64,000 bases of DNA from Motacilla alba alba (taxonomy: Eukaryota > Chordata > Aves > Passeriformes > Motacillidae): NCBI RefSeq assembly GCF_015832195.1, contig NC_052028.1, positions 6,181,501 through 6,245,500 on the forward strand, given 5' to 3'. Numbering within the stretch: the stretch's first letter is position 1; the number at the start of each line of letters is the position of its first letter. A program made the position numbers and the translations under genes. The notes under the pieces are model-generated. The model ran no database searches and was not told the DNA's origin. It saw only the letters and a program-made list of their open reading frames with translations. Positions 18,643 through 27,674 of this stretch are shown piece by piece.

Positions 18643-18959
18643 TGTGCTCTGTGTCACCCCTCGAAAATGTAGTTTATTCCAAGCCTGTGATCCTCCCCTG
18701 CAGTATCATGGATCTGTAATCCCATTGGCCTGAGTCTTATTCCACGCCCACTTTGAATCTCCCTCTTAAGCTGTGCAGAGGGGACCAGACTTTCTCTTGG
18801 CCCCTTTTCTTCCTAGGCTCTCCCTCTCCCCCTTTCCCCCTTTTCCCTCAGCAACCATGCTGCTCCTGGGGGTGGGACCCCCAATAAACCCTCATCTAAT
18901 CAGCACCCTCAGAAGCCGTGTGGAGTCTCCTTGCCTGCCTGCTGCTACCAGTGAGCACA
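18643..18959 (+). mobile_element. Probable solo LTR between two CR1 copies
   Basis: A 317-bp unit begins TGTGCTC and ends GAGCACA, inverted termini as in retroviral LTRs. A pyrimidine-rich stretch precedes AATAAA at 18883-18888, followed by a short U5-like end. No clear target-site duplication is visible (AATGG left, CAGCT right). No internal retroviral genes are adjacent, so it looks like a recombined solo LTR. Confidence 0.65.
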
Positions 18960-18964
18960 CAGCT

Positions 18965-20679
18965 TAGGAGGCCCCCAGGGGCCCCCTCAAACCAACTGCA
19001 TCAAGTACCCACAGATGAGGAGGAGGAAGTGCTTAACACCCTCTTTGCTTCAGTCTTTAGTGGCAAGATGCCTTGTCCTCAGGACAGCTGTCCCCCTGGG
19101 TTGGTAGATGGTGTCAGGGAGCAAGCTGAATGGGCTCCCTGTTACCCATGAGGAGGCAGAGAACTGCTGAGCTGCTTGGATGTTCATAAACCCATGGCAC
19201 CAGATGGGATCCACCCCAGGGTGATGAGGGAGCTGGCAGATGAGCTTGTGAAGCTGCTCTCTATCATTTACCATCAGTCCTGGCTCACTGGTGAGGTTCC
19301 AGATGACTGGGAGCTGCCCAGTGTGATGCCCATTCACAAGGGTGGGAAGGAGGATTCTGGTAATTATAGACCAGTCAGCCTGACCTCAGTACCCCATAAG
19401 GCAATGGAACTGTTTCTATGGAGTGTCATCACACAGCACTTACAGGATGGCCAGGGTATCAGACCCAGCCAGCAGTTTAGGAGGGGTAGGTCTTTAGGTC
19501 TCCTTTTATGACCAGGTGACCTGCCTGGAGGATGTAGGAAAGGCTCTGGATGTTGTCTGTTTGGACTCCAGCAAGGCCTTTGGCACTGTCTCCCACAGCT
19601 CCACTCCTGGAAAAGCTGCAGCCCGGGGCTGGGACAGGAGCACTCTGCTGGGCTCAGAACTGGCTGGATGGCCAGCCCAGAGAGTGCTGGTGCTGCATCC
19701 AGCTGGCAGCCAGGCACCAGGGGTGTCCCTCAGGGCTCTGTGCTGGGGCCAGCTCTGTTCAGTATCTCCACTGATGACATGAATGAGGGGATTGAGCCAT
19801 TAGTACATCTGCCGACAACACTAAGCTGGGAGCATGTGTTGATCTGGTGGAAGACAGGAGGGCTCTGCAGGGAGACCTGGAGTGGTGGGATGGATGGGAA
19901 GCATCCAATAGGATGAAATTTAATAAATCCAAGTGCAGAGTACTGCATTTTGGCCACAGTAATTCCCTGCAGAGTTATAGGCTGAGGATGCTGTGGCTGG
20001 ACAATGACCAGCCCAGGCAGAAAGGGACCTGAAGGTACTGGTCAACAGCCAGCTGAATGTGAGCCAGCAGTGTGCCCTAGTGGCCAAGAAGGCCAATGGC
20101 TCCTGGCCTGGATCAGGAATAGTGTGGCCAGCAGGAGCAGGGAGGTCATTCTTCTAAGCACTGGTAAGGTCACACCTCGAGTGCTGAGTCCAGTTCTGGC
20201 CTCTCAGTTTGGGAAGGATGTTGAGATGCTTGAACGTGTCCAGAGGAGGCAACAACGCTGGTGAGGGGCTGCGAACACAAACCCTGTGAGGAACAGCTGA
20301 GAGAGCAGGGGTTGTTTAGCCTGGAGAAAAGGAGACTCAGGGGTGAGCTTATCTCTACAACTCTCTACAACTTCCTGAAAGGTGGGCATAGTCAGGTGGG
20401 GTTGGCCTCTTTCTCCAGGCAGCAACTGACACAATAGGAGAACACAGTCTTAAGCTGTACCAAAGGAAATACAGTTTGGATATTAGGAACAAGTTATTTA
20501 TGGAAAGAGTGATGAAGTACTGGAATGGCCAGCCTGGGGAGGTGGTGGAGTCACCATCCCTGGATGTGTTTAAAAAAAGATTGGATATGGCACTCAGTGC
20601 CATGGCTTAGTTGAGGTGTGAGGGCGTGGGTTGGAGTCAATGATCTTGAAGGTCTCTTCAAACCTCATGATTCTGTGAT
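18965..20679 (+). mobile_element. CR1 LINE, RT region to 3' end, decayed
   Basis: About 1.7 kb of sense CR1. Broken reading frames still show reverse-transcriptase phrases: NYRPVSLTSV (about 19360), a decayed SKAFGTVSH (the usual D is lost, about 19575) and [15 protein letters not shown] (about 19720). The FADD-type catalytic box is destroyed. The 3' end has GGATATTAGGAAC and finishes near CATGATTCTGTGAT. Frameshifts and stops show it cannot make protein. Confidence 0.93.
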
Positions 20680-20908
20680 GCCCAGGAAGTTCCACCTGGA
20701 CATGAGGAACAAATTCTTTCCTGTGCAGTGACCGTGCACAGAACAGGTTTCCCTGAGATGGTATGGAGTCTTCCTTATTTGAGTTAATAAAGAAATGTCT
20801 GGATGAAATTCAGTGCCATGTGCTCTGGGATGACCCTGCTTGAGCAAGGAGGTGGGACCAGCTGATCCCACCCACGGTCCCTTCCAACCTGACCCATTCT
20901 GTGATTCA
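20680..20908 (+). mobile_element. Second CR1 LINE 3' tail
   Basis: GTTCCACCTGGACATGAGG through CCCATTCTGTGATTCA is the terminal part of another CR1 copy, directly abutting the previous one in the same orientation. It is diverged and has lost about half the tail. Confidence 0.85.
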
Positions 20909-21600
20909 CTGCTGAAGAACAGATATTATAAGATATTTAGCATTTTCTCATGTTGTTCCTCCCACACAGCCTCAACCTCTTATAACAATAAATTGGGAAA
21001 AAGAAATCTGCATTATGTCTTACCTCCTGCCTGAAAATTTTTCTCCAGGTACTGTTCAGGTGTAAGTCACATTTATAGGCCTACTAGTATGTTTCATAAT
21101 GTACATTACAGGAAAAAGCTACTTAGTTAAGCACATTTCAATGTTTAATTTAAAGGTACATATCTTGAGACAGGACAATTATAATTGCACACTGCATCCT
21201 CTCCCAGTAGGCTGACCACACCTTCGAATGACTTTGCACAGGTCAGCACAATGCCCAGGCAGCACTGACAGGTGTGATAGCCAGTTACACATTTCGCAGT
21301 GCAATCACTCCCATGAGTTCATGAGAAGATTTGATTTGTCCAGTAGAGAGCTTTGGTATGGAGTCTTCTGTGAAAGCTTTAACTAGTTTGAGATATGCAA
21401 AGAATGGTTTCCACCTCAGCTGCTATCATTACAGGGAAGGGTTGGCTGGCCAACACCTCGTCCCACACGCTGATCACTTCTTCTCCACTCCATCAGTCCA
21501 TATGACAATCAGGTGTAAGAGCCTGTTGCCAACAGCCTCTGTCCCACAGTGATGCAGAATTCAAGAGAACATTAGCAACACCCTCCCAGAACTCCTTTTT
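20909..21600. other. Spacer between convergent NUDCD2 and CCNG1
   Basis: AT-rich sequence without a recognisable gene or repeat. An AATAAA on the plus strand at about 20986 could end a very long NUDCD2 transcript. Confidence 0.45.
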
Positions 21601-21624
21601 ATCTAACATACAGTAATACATTCT

Positions 21625-21630
21625 TTTATT
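21625..21630 (-). terminator. CCNG1: Candidate CCNG1 polyadenylation signal (AATAAA)
   Basis: TTTATT on the plus strand gives AATAAA on the CCNG1 strand, about 1.67 kb past the stop. It is the first canonical signal I found downstream; a further ATTAAA lies near 21145. Transcript evidence is lacking. Confidence 0.35.
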
Positions 21631-23294
21631 CACTTCCTTGGTAGCACTAGAAGCATGAATGCCTCAAATATTGACCTGGTCTTCAGAACAAACCGTTGTG
21701 TGTTACAAAGCTTACCATGACAGAGATCAGAGTTGAAGCAATCTTCAATGTTTCTCATCTGGATTACTCCTACAGAGAGGCCACGGGGGGAACTAGCCCT
21801 GCTCCTACTGTACCTGTGACAATGTGCCTGTTCAGTATCAGCATTTACCTCTAGTACAGCAAAACTCTGGAAAACTAATCTCAGATTTAGGGCATGACAG
21901 GGTTACACGTGACCCAGTTCTTTCCCTTAGTCCTTCATTAGGTATCACCAAGTTTTTACACTCAATGAGAGTGGCATCAGCAAACTACAGCTCTTACAAA
22001 ATGCTGCAGTTACTGATGCTGTGCTAGTGACTGTCTTTCCTAAAGGAACACAGTAAAGTTCCTCTTTTCTCCTGCTCTACCTACTCGACACGCTCAGTGG
22101 GTATCACAGGCTGCTGTTTAACGTGTCTGTGGTAGGAGGGAGTGCCCATCCTGGCAGGAACACGTGGACACAAGGTACTGCCCAAACAGCACACCAGGTG
22201 AGCTGGCAGGCATTTGCTGTTGTCACCAATATTGAGTTGGATTAGTCTTTCTGTTCTTAACACACTGCAGCACTGCACTACTGCATATCACATTTTGGTA
22301 ATATTGCATAATCCTCAGAAAGTGAACCAGGTTTTAAAAATTAATACCTAATTCAGCACCTGCAGTTACTGTAAACCAAGTTTAGATTACACAAGCTGCT
22401 CTACAAACTCTAAGGTGTTAAAATTCCTTGTATTGGGATTGTGTTATTCCACTGACTAGTGAACTGTCTACCGAGTAAGACCAAAAACTGACACCACGTA
22501 CTATTGAATTCATCATGAAAAGAACTGGTATTTGCTGTGAGGATCTTTAGTCTGAAATGTCACACATTCTTTCCATGAGCTGAGTTCTTCATTATTAAAT
22601 CAGGGTTCAGACTGTTTCTCAAATATCTGTGTGCCTGTTGACAAGGTCACAGGATGGTCTTCCCATTTTACTGCACTCCTGTAAAAAAACCCAAACAAAC
22701 CAGTCAAATGAAGTGCTTTCTTCAAGAACCAAACACAGCATGAGATCTTAATACAGCAAGACAACAGCAAGATGGCTGTTATAGAACAATGCATAGCCTC
22801 TGGAATTAAAGTCTAGGTAAGGAAGTTTACCGTTTTACAGAGTAAAACAACAGTAACAGGAATAACTGAATTACAGATTTTATCCTTCACTAAGCAGTTA
22901 TACAAGTAGAACTGTATAAAACTGTTCTAAGTGGCTCAAGTGAACAATTACAAGAAACTCATTCTAACAGGTTGGTTTTCTTTGTGGGTAAGAGCAAGGC
23001 AAAGGTTTTTTTCCCCTTTTCCAAGCTTTACTTCACGTTTTAGTGTGCATGTGGTCCCAATGTCTGTAGAACATTTCTGCTACCACAACACACATCAGTT
23101 CTTTCCCAGGGTTCATACATTAATTAGGTTGTCCCTTCTTTAGGTAAAGCACTGGTTTAAGCATGAACATGAAAACAGGCTGACTACACTTCTGTTCCAT
23201 GATTCCAGGAGGTAACCTGCAAGGACCCTGGAGGTAGTTAACAGCTACTTTTACTTCTACATTATCAGAAGTTAATTTTACAAGGACTTACCTA
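21631..23294 (-). other. CCNG1: Probable CCNG1 3' untranslated region
   Basis: AT-rich sequence between the CCNG1 stop and the candidate AATAAA at 21625-21630. No coding exon or recognisable repeat was seen. Confidence 0.4.
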
Positions 23295-23486
23295 TTATGA
23301 GGTGTTCTCTGGAATGGTAGGAAGGTGTGTTATTCTATAGTAGCTATGTTTAAGCTGCCGAGCTGTACGTCTAGACACAATCCATTTTAATTTCTGCACA
23401 TTTGGTTTGGAACACTTGTTTGAGGAATATTCTGTAAGGCACTTCAACACCAGCTCCTTCCAGAAGGTCAATTCTCTGTTGCTTAT
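23295..23486 (-). CDS. CCNG1: CCNG1 coding exon 6 with stop
   Basis: It encodes residues 233-295, from ISNRELTFWKELVLKCLTEY to LPTIPENTS and TAA. It is very well conserved with human except at the end. Confidence 0.97.
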   Translation of the reverse strand: MSNRELTFWKELVLKCLTEYSSNKCSKPNVQKLKWIVSRRTARQLKHSYYRITHLPTIPENTS

Positions 23487-26210
23487 CTACATAACAAGAC
23501 ATAATGTCCTATGTTAACAACTAGCTAAATCTTTACTTTTTACGTGTACTTTCAGTTTCTTCAACAAGATAGGTAGCCAAATATCCCAGGCCAAATGAAA
23601 AAAACCCAACAAAACATGACAAGAAAGCCACAAAAGAAACCAGTATGACAATGCACCTGTTCCTTCCCCATTGTGTAGACCTTTCCATGCATTTTTCTTC
23701 CACCCTCCCATTAAATTTTATCTGCACCTACCTTGGAATGTAACTGTAGAAATTCCAATGGCTCTATCAACTCCAGCAGTTTTTGTTCTTCTATCTCTAA
23801 TGCCAAAATAGACAGTGCCAAGACAGAAGGCTGGAGAGAGAGAAGATGTTTTTAAACACTGCTTCGCTAAGTTTCAGCAGTTTGATTTTCTCTGAACTTT
23901 CAAGATGTTTACCTTGGCTTTAGAAAACACGATTCTGCAGTGACAGACCTTAAGCTGGGTCTCAAGTCTCTCAAAATTAAGGTATTTTCTCCTGTAATAA
24001 AAACAGATGAGTGAATCTAGAGGAATGCAAGCTTGACCAATGCAGCATCACTCTGGGAACTCACAAATGCAGCAAGAATGTTCAGTATCTAAACAAAGGC
24101 CTCATTTGTCCCAGAACTTCTGGGGTTACATTCAAACAGGTGTTCAGTTTTGGCAGTCCCAATGCCAAAAATAAATCTTGTGTTACACTGGGGAAGAGTT
24201 GCAATACCAAAGCAGGCTTAACAAGGAATTTCAGTGCTTGCTAGCAAAAGGAATCCTTTTTAAACCAGATTTTGCAATCTTTACAATGAGGCAATACTTC
24301 ACTGCAGCATAAGAAGAGATTTATTATACCATCATTATTGAGCAAGTTTGGTTTTCGGCTCAGAGAGCAATACTCAATTCATGCAAACAATATTTAAAAT
24401 GACAATAATACTAAACCACAGATGCTCACATTTATGACTATTACGAGTAGGGGGTAAAGTTTGTGGAATTTTAAAGTATAGAAAGGCCAATTACTCAAGC
24501 CATTTCCCTGTTTATTTTTTCTACATTCTACATTTTCTGGTCTTAGGCAGTTATAGCAAAATTAGGATTAGTTATTGTACCTTTCACAGCTTAAATTCTC
24601 ATAAATGAATGAATGATAGAGCTGTAGAAATTGGAAGGCTGTTACAGCTTTGACTTTCCAACACAATTTCTCCAATATGATTTTCTCCATTCTCATCATA
24701 TCAGAAACAGTGAACCTATACTGGCTTATTCGAATTAAATCAGTGGCCAAGGGAACATTTCTCTCTTCTTCTGATGCCTTCACAGCCAAGTAGAAGCAGC
24801 TGAGTCCAACACAGCCCAAGTGTTTACGCTGTACCTAAAGAAAAGTAAATTGTTATTTTCAAAGAAGAAGGTGTCTGATCAGCTATTACAACATGCAAGT
24901 ATCAAACTGCAGGCAACAATCTATTTCATGAAAAAATAATGGGGGATGAGGGGTTGTTTTGTTTTTTGGAGATTGAAAACTAAGTCTTATGCTGTACACT
25001 ATTATCTTAATTTAACCAAACAGTTACGCTCTGTTTGGTTAAATTAAAATTAAGTAGTTAAAAGTTAAAATTAAATTAGAAGAAAATAGTTCTGGCACTG
25101 TAAATTGCATCTCATTAATCTAAAAAGCAAGACTGCAGAGCAATTTTGATTGAGGTAGAACTGACTTGTTAATAAAGTCCTAAAATAGCCTAATAGGAAG
25201 CTTTTAGGACTTGAAAGTGTTGTACACTTAAAAGTGTTGTTGAGTGATAGTAAAAAATTGGGCGTTTCTAACTCTATTTTAAGTATATATACACACATAT
25301 ACATGTACATGTATATATAAATGGTATTATTTTATTCCATAGACAATGCAGTCCCGATTTTTACTGCTTAATCTGGACTCACAAGTCTTTGGAATCATCA
25401 TTTTCCCATCCATTCCATCTAGCTTTCTCATTTTTGTTTGAACACACAAGCAAAACAAGCTTTTGTTCTTGTCCAAATTGTACGGTGGTAATCCTGTCTT
25501 GTTAGACAATTTAAAACAACTCAGGTCAGCATGTCACATCTGCACGGGAGAATGCAGCGCTGGTTGACCAGATTTTAAGTGGTTGACCAGATTTAATGGT
25601 TGACCAGATTTTAAGTGTTCAACAGCACCTTGATATACACAAGGCTAATTGATAGGTTGAAAAGGCAGTTAAATAAGAAGTAATTTAACTTTTTTTGTAT
25701 CTATGCAGCAGGACAGACAGTCTGTCTTGGTCTAAGCCATTACTGCCAGCCTGTGGACATCCTTTGGTTTTTCCTTCTCCAGAGGAAACAGCTTTCTGAA
25801 CAATACCAAAATCTGAATGGAGAACACAATTTTTTAGTTCCGCACAATCAAGAATCTCTGGAAGGAGCTTAACGTTTATCTAAACCCAAGACATTCCAGC
25901 TTCGAATAGGAACTAGGCTGAGAGCTTATCCTCTAAAAAGCCTTACCTTCATTTTTGACAAGAATCTATCTAAGAAATTCACAGCTAGAGAGAACGTCTC
26001 AGTGTGGAAGCCGAAGAACTGAGTTAAGCTGAGGAGATCCTTCACCTCGAAGTCTCGCAGCCGTGCGGTCATTCGCAGGCCATTGTCGTGGGCAGCCTCG
26101 AGCAGCCGCAGGCCGGCGGCCCGGGGCTGAGCCCGCAGCTCCTGCTCCAGCATCGCGGGCAGCTCGAGCACCGGGTCCCGAGCGCCGCCGCTCGCCAGGG
26201 TATCGATCAT
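23295..26210 (-). CDS. CCNG1: Cyclin G1, full coding region
   Basis: Cyclin G1 is a p53-induced atypical cyclin that binds PP2A B' subunits and MDM2 and feeds back on p53. Five coding exons (25947-26210, 24581-24834, 23913-23991, 23732-23830, 23295-23486) join to 888 nt, 295 aa plus stop, equal to human. The start MIDTLASGG replaces human MIEVLTTT. The cyclin box is about residues 48-145 (MTARLRDFEVKDLLSLTQFF, FLDRFLSKMKVQRKHLGCVG). The conserved tail includes SSNKCSKPNVQKLKWIVS and TARQLKHSYYRITHLPTIPE. The last residues are NTS rather than human MVP. The ATG begins right after a GGCAG acceptor, so exon 1 is non-coding as in mammals. The gene converges on NUDCD2. Confidence 0.97.
23732..23830 (-). 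CDS. CCNG1: CCNG1 coding exon 5
   Basis: It encodes residues 200-232, PSVLALSILALEIEEQKLLE and onward to HSK, matching human PSVLALSIIALEIQAQKCVE. Both ends are phase 0. Confidence 0.96.
23913..23991 (-). CDS. CCNG1: CCNG1 coding exon 4
   Basis: It encodes residues 173-199, RRKYLNFERLETQLKVCHCR and onward to SKAK, matching human INFERLEAQLKACHCRIIFSKAK from the NFERLE motif. Entry is phase 2. Confidence 0.96.
24581..24834 (-). CDS. CCNG1: CCNG1 coding exon 3
   Basis: It encodes residues 89-173, including HLGCVGLSCFYLAVK, ERNVPLATDLIRISQYRFTV and TAFQFLQLYHSF. This is the second half of the cyclin box. The donor is GTACAA, phase 2. Confidence 0.97.
25007..25047. repeat. Perfect 17-bp inverted repeat with 7-nt loop
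   Basis: TTAATTTAACCAAACAG and CTGTTTGGTTAAATTAA are exact reverse complements, separated by TTACGCT. It lies in CCNG1 intron 2. It could be the remnant of a small inverted-repeat element or a cruciform-forming site. Confidence 0.9.
25275..25320. repeat. AT/AC microsatellite
   Basis: Alternating TATATACACACATATACATG-type purine-pyrimidine sequence in CCNG1 intron 2. Confidence 0.75.
25562..25616 (+). repeat. Three-copy 17-19 bp tandem repeat
   Basis: GGTTGACCAGATTTTAAGT occurs at 25562 and 25598, with a shortened copy GGTTGACCAGATTTAAT between them. It is intronic in CCNG1. Confidence 0.92.
25947..26210 (-). CDS. CCNG1: CCNG1 coding exon 2 with start codon
   Basis: It encodes residues 1-88. 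From GLRLLEAAHDNGLRMTARLR onward it is nearly identical to human; the first 30 residues are diverged and GC-rich. The reading frame stays open upstream through the CpG island, but the AG acceptor just before ATG marks the exon edge. Confidence 0.93.
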
Positions 26211-26587
26211 CTGCCACGAGAAACAGCGCCGGCCCATCCAACAGCTGCAACGCGGCAAACTCACCAGAACCCTCTCAAACTCTACGGCCGAGGTGCGGCA
26301 GCCCGGGCACACGCACCGAGCGCCCCGCGGCCCCCAGCCCGGGGCTGTGCGGGGCACGGCGGGGCCGCGCAGGCGGCGCCTCCCGGGACATGCCCGGGCC
26401 TGCCCCTCGCTGCCGCGGGGCTCTGCCGGCGGACGGGCGACCTGCGCGCTCCGCCGGGGGACGGAGGGACAGAGGGACGGAGGGACAACGCTCACCCCAC
26501 GGAAGGAACGGGAAGGGACGGGACGGACACGGCACGGGGACGCCAAACGTACAGCCGGCGGGACGGGAGCCGGCCGCGGGCCCTTAC
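26211..26587 (-). other. CCNG1: CCNG1 intron 1 (CpG-rich)
   Basis: A GC-rich intron lies between the non-coding exon donor GTAAGG (26582-26587) and the GGCAG acceptor before the ATG. It contains a candidate p53 response element. Confidence 0.65.
26386..26405 (+). promoter_or_regulatory. CCNG1: Candidate p53 response element in CCNG1 intron 1
   Basis: GGACATGCCC matches RRRCWWGYYY perfectly. It is followed without spacer by GGGCCTGCCC, which differs at one W position, so 19 of 20 positions fit. CCNG1 is an established direct p53 target in mammals with elements near its 5' end. Functional binding here is inferred. Confidence 0.7.
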
Positions 26588-26700
26588 CTTGTCCGTGCGG
26601 CCCCGCTCCCTGCCCGGGAGGGGAGGGGCCGGGAAGGCCGGAGTGTCCGCAGCGGGGCCGGGCGGTTGGAGCCGGGCTCCGTCCGGCCCCGCGGCACCGG
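26588..26700 (-). other. CCNG1: Probable non-coding CCNG1 exon 1
   Basis: The sequence on the gene strand ends GGACAAG followed by the consensus donor GTAAGG. Mammalian CCNG1 also has an untranslated first exon. The 5' edge (transcription start) is a guess within the CpG island. Confidence 0.5.
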
Positions 26701-26740
26701 CGCGCGCCCCCCGCCCGCGAGCTGCCGCCCCGCATGCGCA

Positions 26741-26757
26741 CTGGCGCCCTCTGGCGG
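26741..26757 (-). promoter_or_regulatory. CTCF-like motif
   Basis: On the minus strand the site reads CCGCCAGAGGGCGCCAG, a good match to the CTCF core CCASYAGRKGGC. It lies in the CCNG1 promoter. The match was made by eye only. Confidence 0.5.
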
Positions 26758-26867
26758 CTCCGCCGCGCCAGGCCCCGCCCCCGCCCACCGGCCCCGCCCC
26801 CGCCGAGGCGGGCGCGCGCGCTCCCATCGCCCCTCGGCCGGAGCGGCCTGGGAGGGACCGGCACGGC

Positions 26868-27122
26868 CCGGCCAGGCCATTGAGGGCTCAGCCTGGGCAT
26901 TGAGAGACCGGCCAGGCCAGGCCATTGAGGGCTCAGCCCGGGCATTGAGGGAGCGGCTCGGTCCGGCCGGGCCATTGAGGGCTCAGCCTGGGCATTGAGG
27001 GAGTGGCTCGGCCCGGTCCGGCCCGGCCAGGCTCTTGAGGGCTCAGCCCGGCCATTGAGGGCCCGGCACGGCCAGGCCAGGCTCTTGAGGGCTCAGCCCG
27101 GCCATTGAGGGACCAGCCGCGC
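26868..27122. repeat. GC-rich minisatellite upstream of CCNG1
   Basis: GGCCATTGAGGGCTCAGCC and GGGCATTGAGGGA phrases alternate with GGCTCGGCCCGG-type filler across about 255 bp. CATTGAGGG or CTTGAGGG recurs about ten times in higher-order units of about 50-65 bp, giving roughly 4-5 units that differ by small changes. Confidence 0.9.
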
Positions 27123-27247
27123 CTGGTCTGGCCGCTGTGATGGTCTCACTCGCTGGGCTGCTGGGAGCTCCCTGAGCATGCACCCAGCCCTGGTACTGAC
27201 ACCTTAGGTTTTTACTTTTGTATTTTTCAGGTTCTGTGCTGCTTTAG

Positions 27248-27674
27248 TGTGTAGTTCTGAGCTTTGTATTAAGTGTTGGTAAGCGTTCTTCACAGAGTAG
27301 GGAGATAAAACAATTCCTTCTCTAGCTTGGGACCAAGGACGGCCACCCAGATTTCAGGCCCAAGAGCATGGACAACAACATGGCCAAACAACGTGGACTG
27401 AAGAGAAAAAAACAAGAAGGATGGCACTTCATAACCTAAAGCTGTAATGGGACAATTAGCTCTAATATGCAAATGGACCAGAACGTATAAAAGTGAGAAA
27501 CCTCTGACCAGTCATCCATTTTTTTTTTGCGACTATTTTTGTTCATCTTGGGTGTAGCCCTGGCTGGGCTCTTGTGCTGCCCAAGGTGGATCCATTGAGG
27601 CCTCGTAATAAACACCTACTTTATTCTTTAGCTCTGTCTAGCCTCTGTTCTAGGTCAGCCTTGATAAGGCATCA
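27248..27674 (+). mobile_element. Probable solo endogenous retrovirus LTR
   Basis: The segment has a TATA box TATAAAA (27486-27492), AATAAA (27607-27612) about 120 bp later, a short U5-like end and a terminal CATCA. The layout fits an avian ERV LTR in plus orientation. The left edge is uncertain and could be as far as 27137. No internal retroviral genes flank it. It lies upstream of, and points away from, CCNG1. Confidence 0.6.

Larger units (their letters stand above)
24835..25946 (-). other. CCNG1: CCNG1 intron 2
   Basis: AT-rich intron of 1.1 kb. It holds a perfect 17-bp hairpin (25007-25047), an AT/AC microsatellite (about 25275-25320) and a 19-bp triplicated phrase (25562-25616). No nested gene was seen. 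Confidence 0.7.
26588..26867 (-). promoter_or_regulatory. CCNG1: CCNG1 CpG-island promoter
   Basis: A dense CpG segment without TATA. It holds an NRF1-like CGCATGCGCAC (26731-26741), a CTCF-like core, and GC boxes near 26773 and 26792 (CCCCGCCCCCG). Confidence 0.75.

Noticed and set aside
19176..19511. Reverse-transcriptase-like frame as a functional gene
   Set aside because: The CR1 coding region is split by frameshifts and its catalytic box is lost, so it is a dead element.
25926..26975. A 349-codon minus-strand open frame extending cyclin G1 upstream
   Set aside because: The frame is open only because of the CpG island. The AG acceptor directly before MIDTL and the human exon layout show coding starts at 26210.
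26063..26998. Long plus-strand frames opposite the CCNG1 5' end
   Set aside because: They are shadows of the CpG island and minisatellite, repetitive and without any family resemblance.
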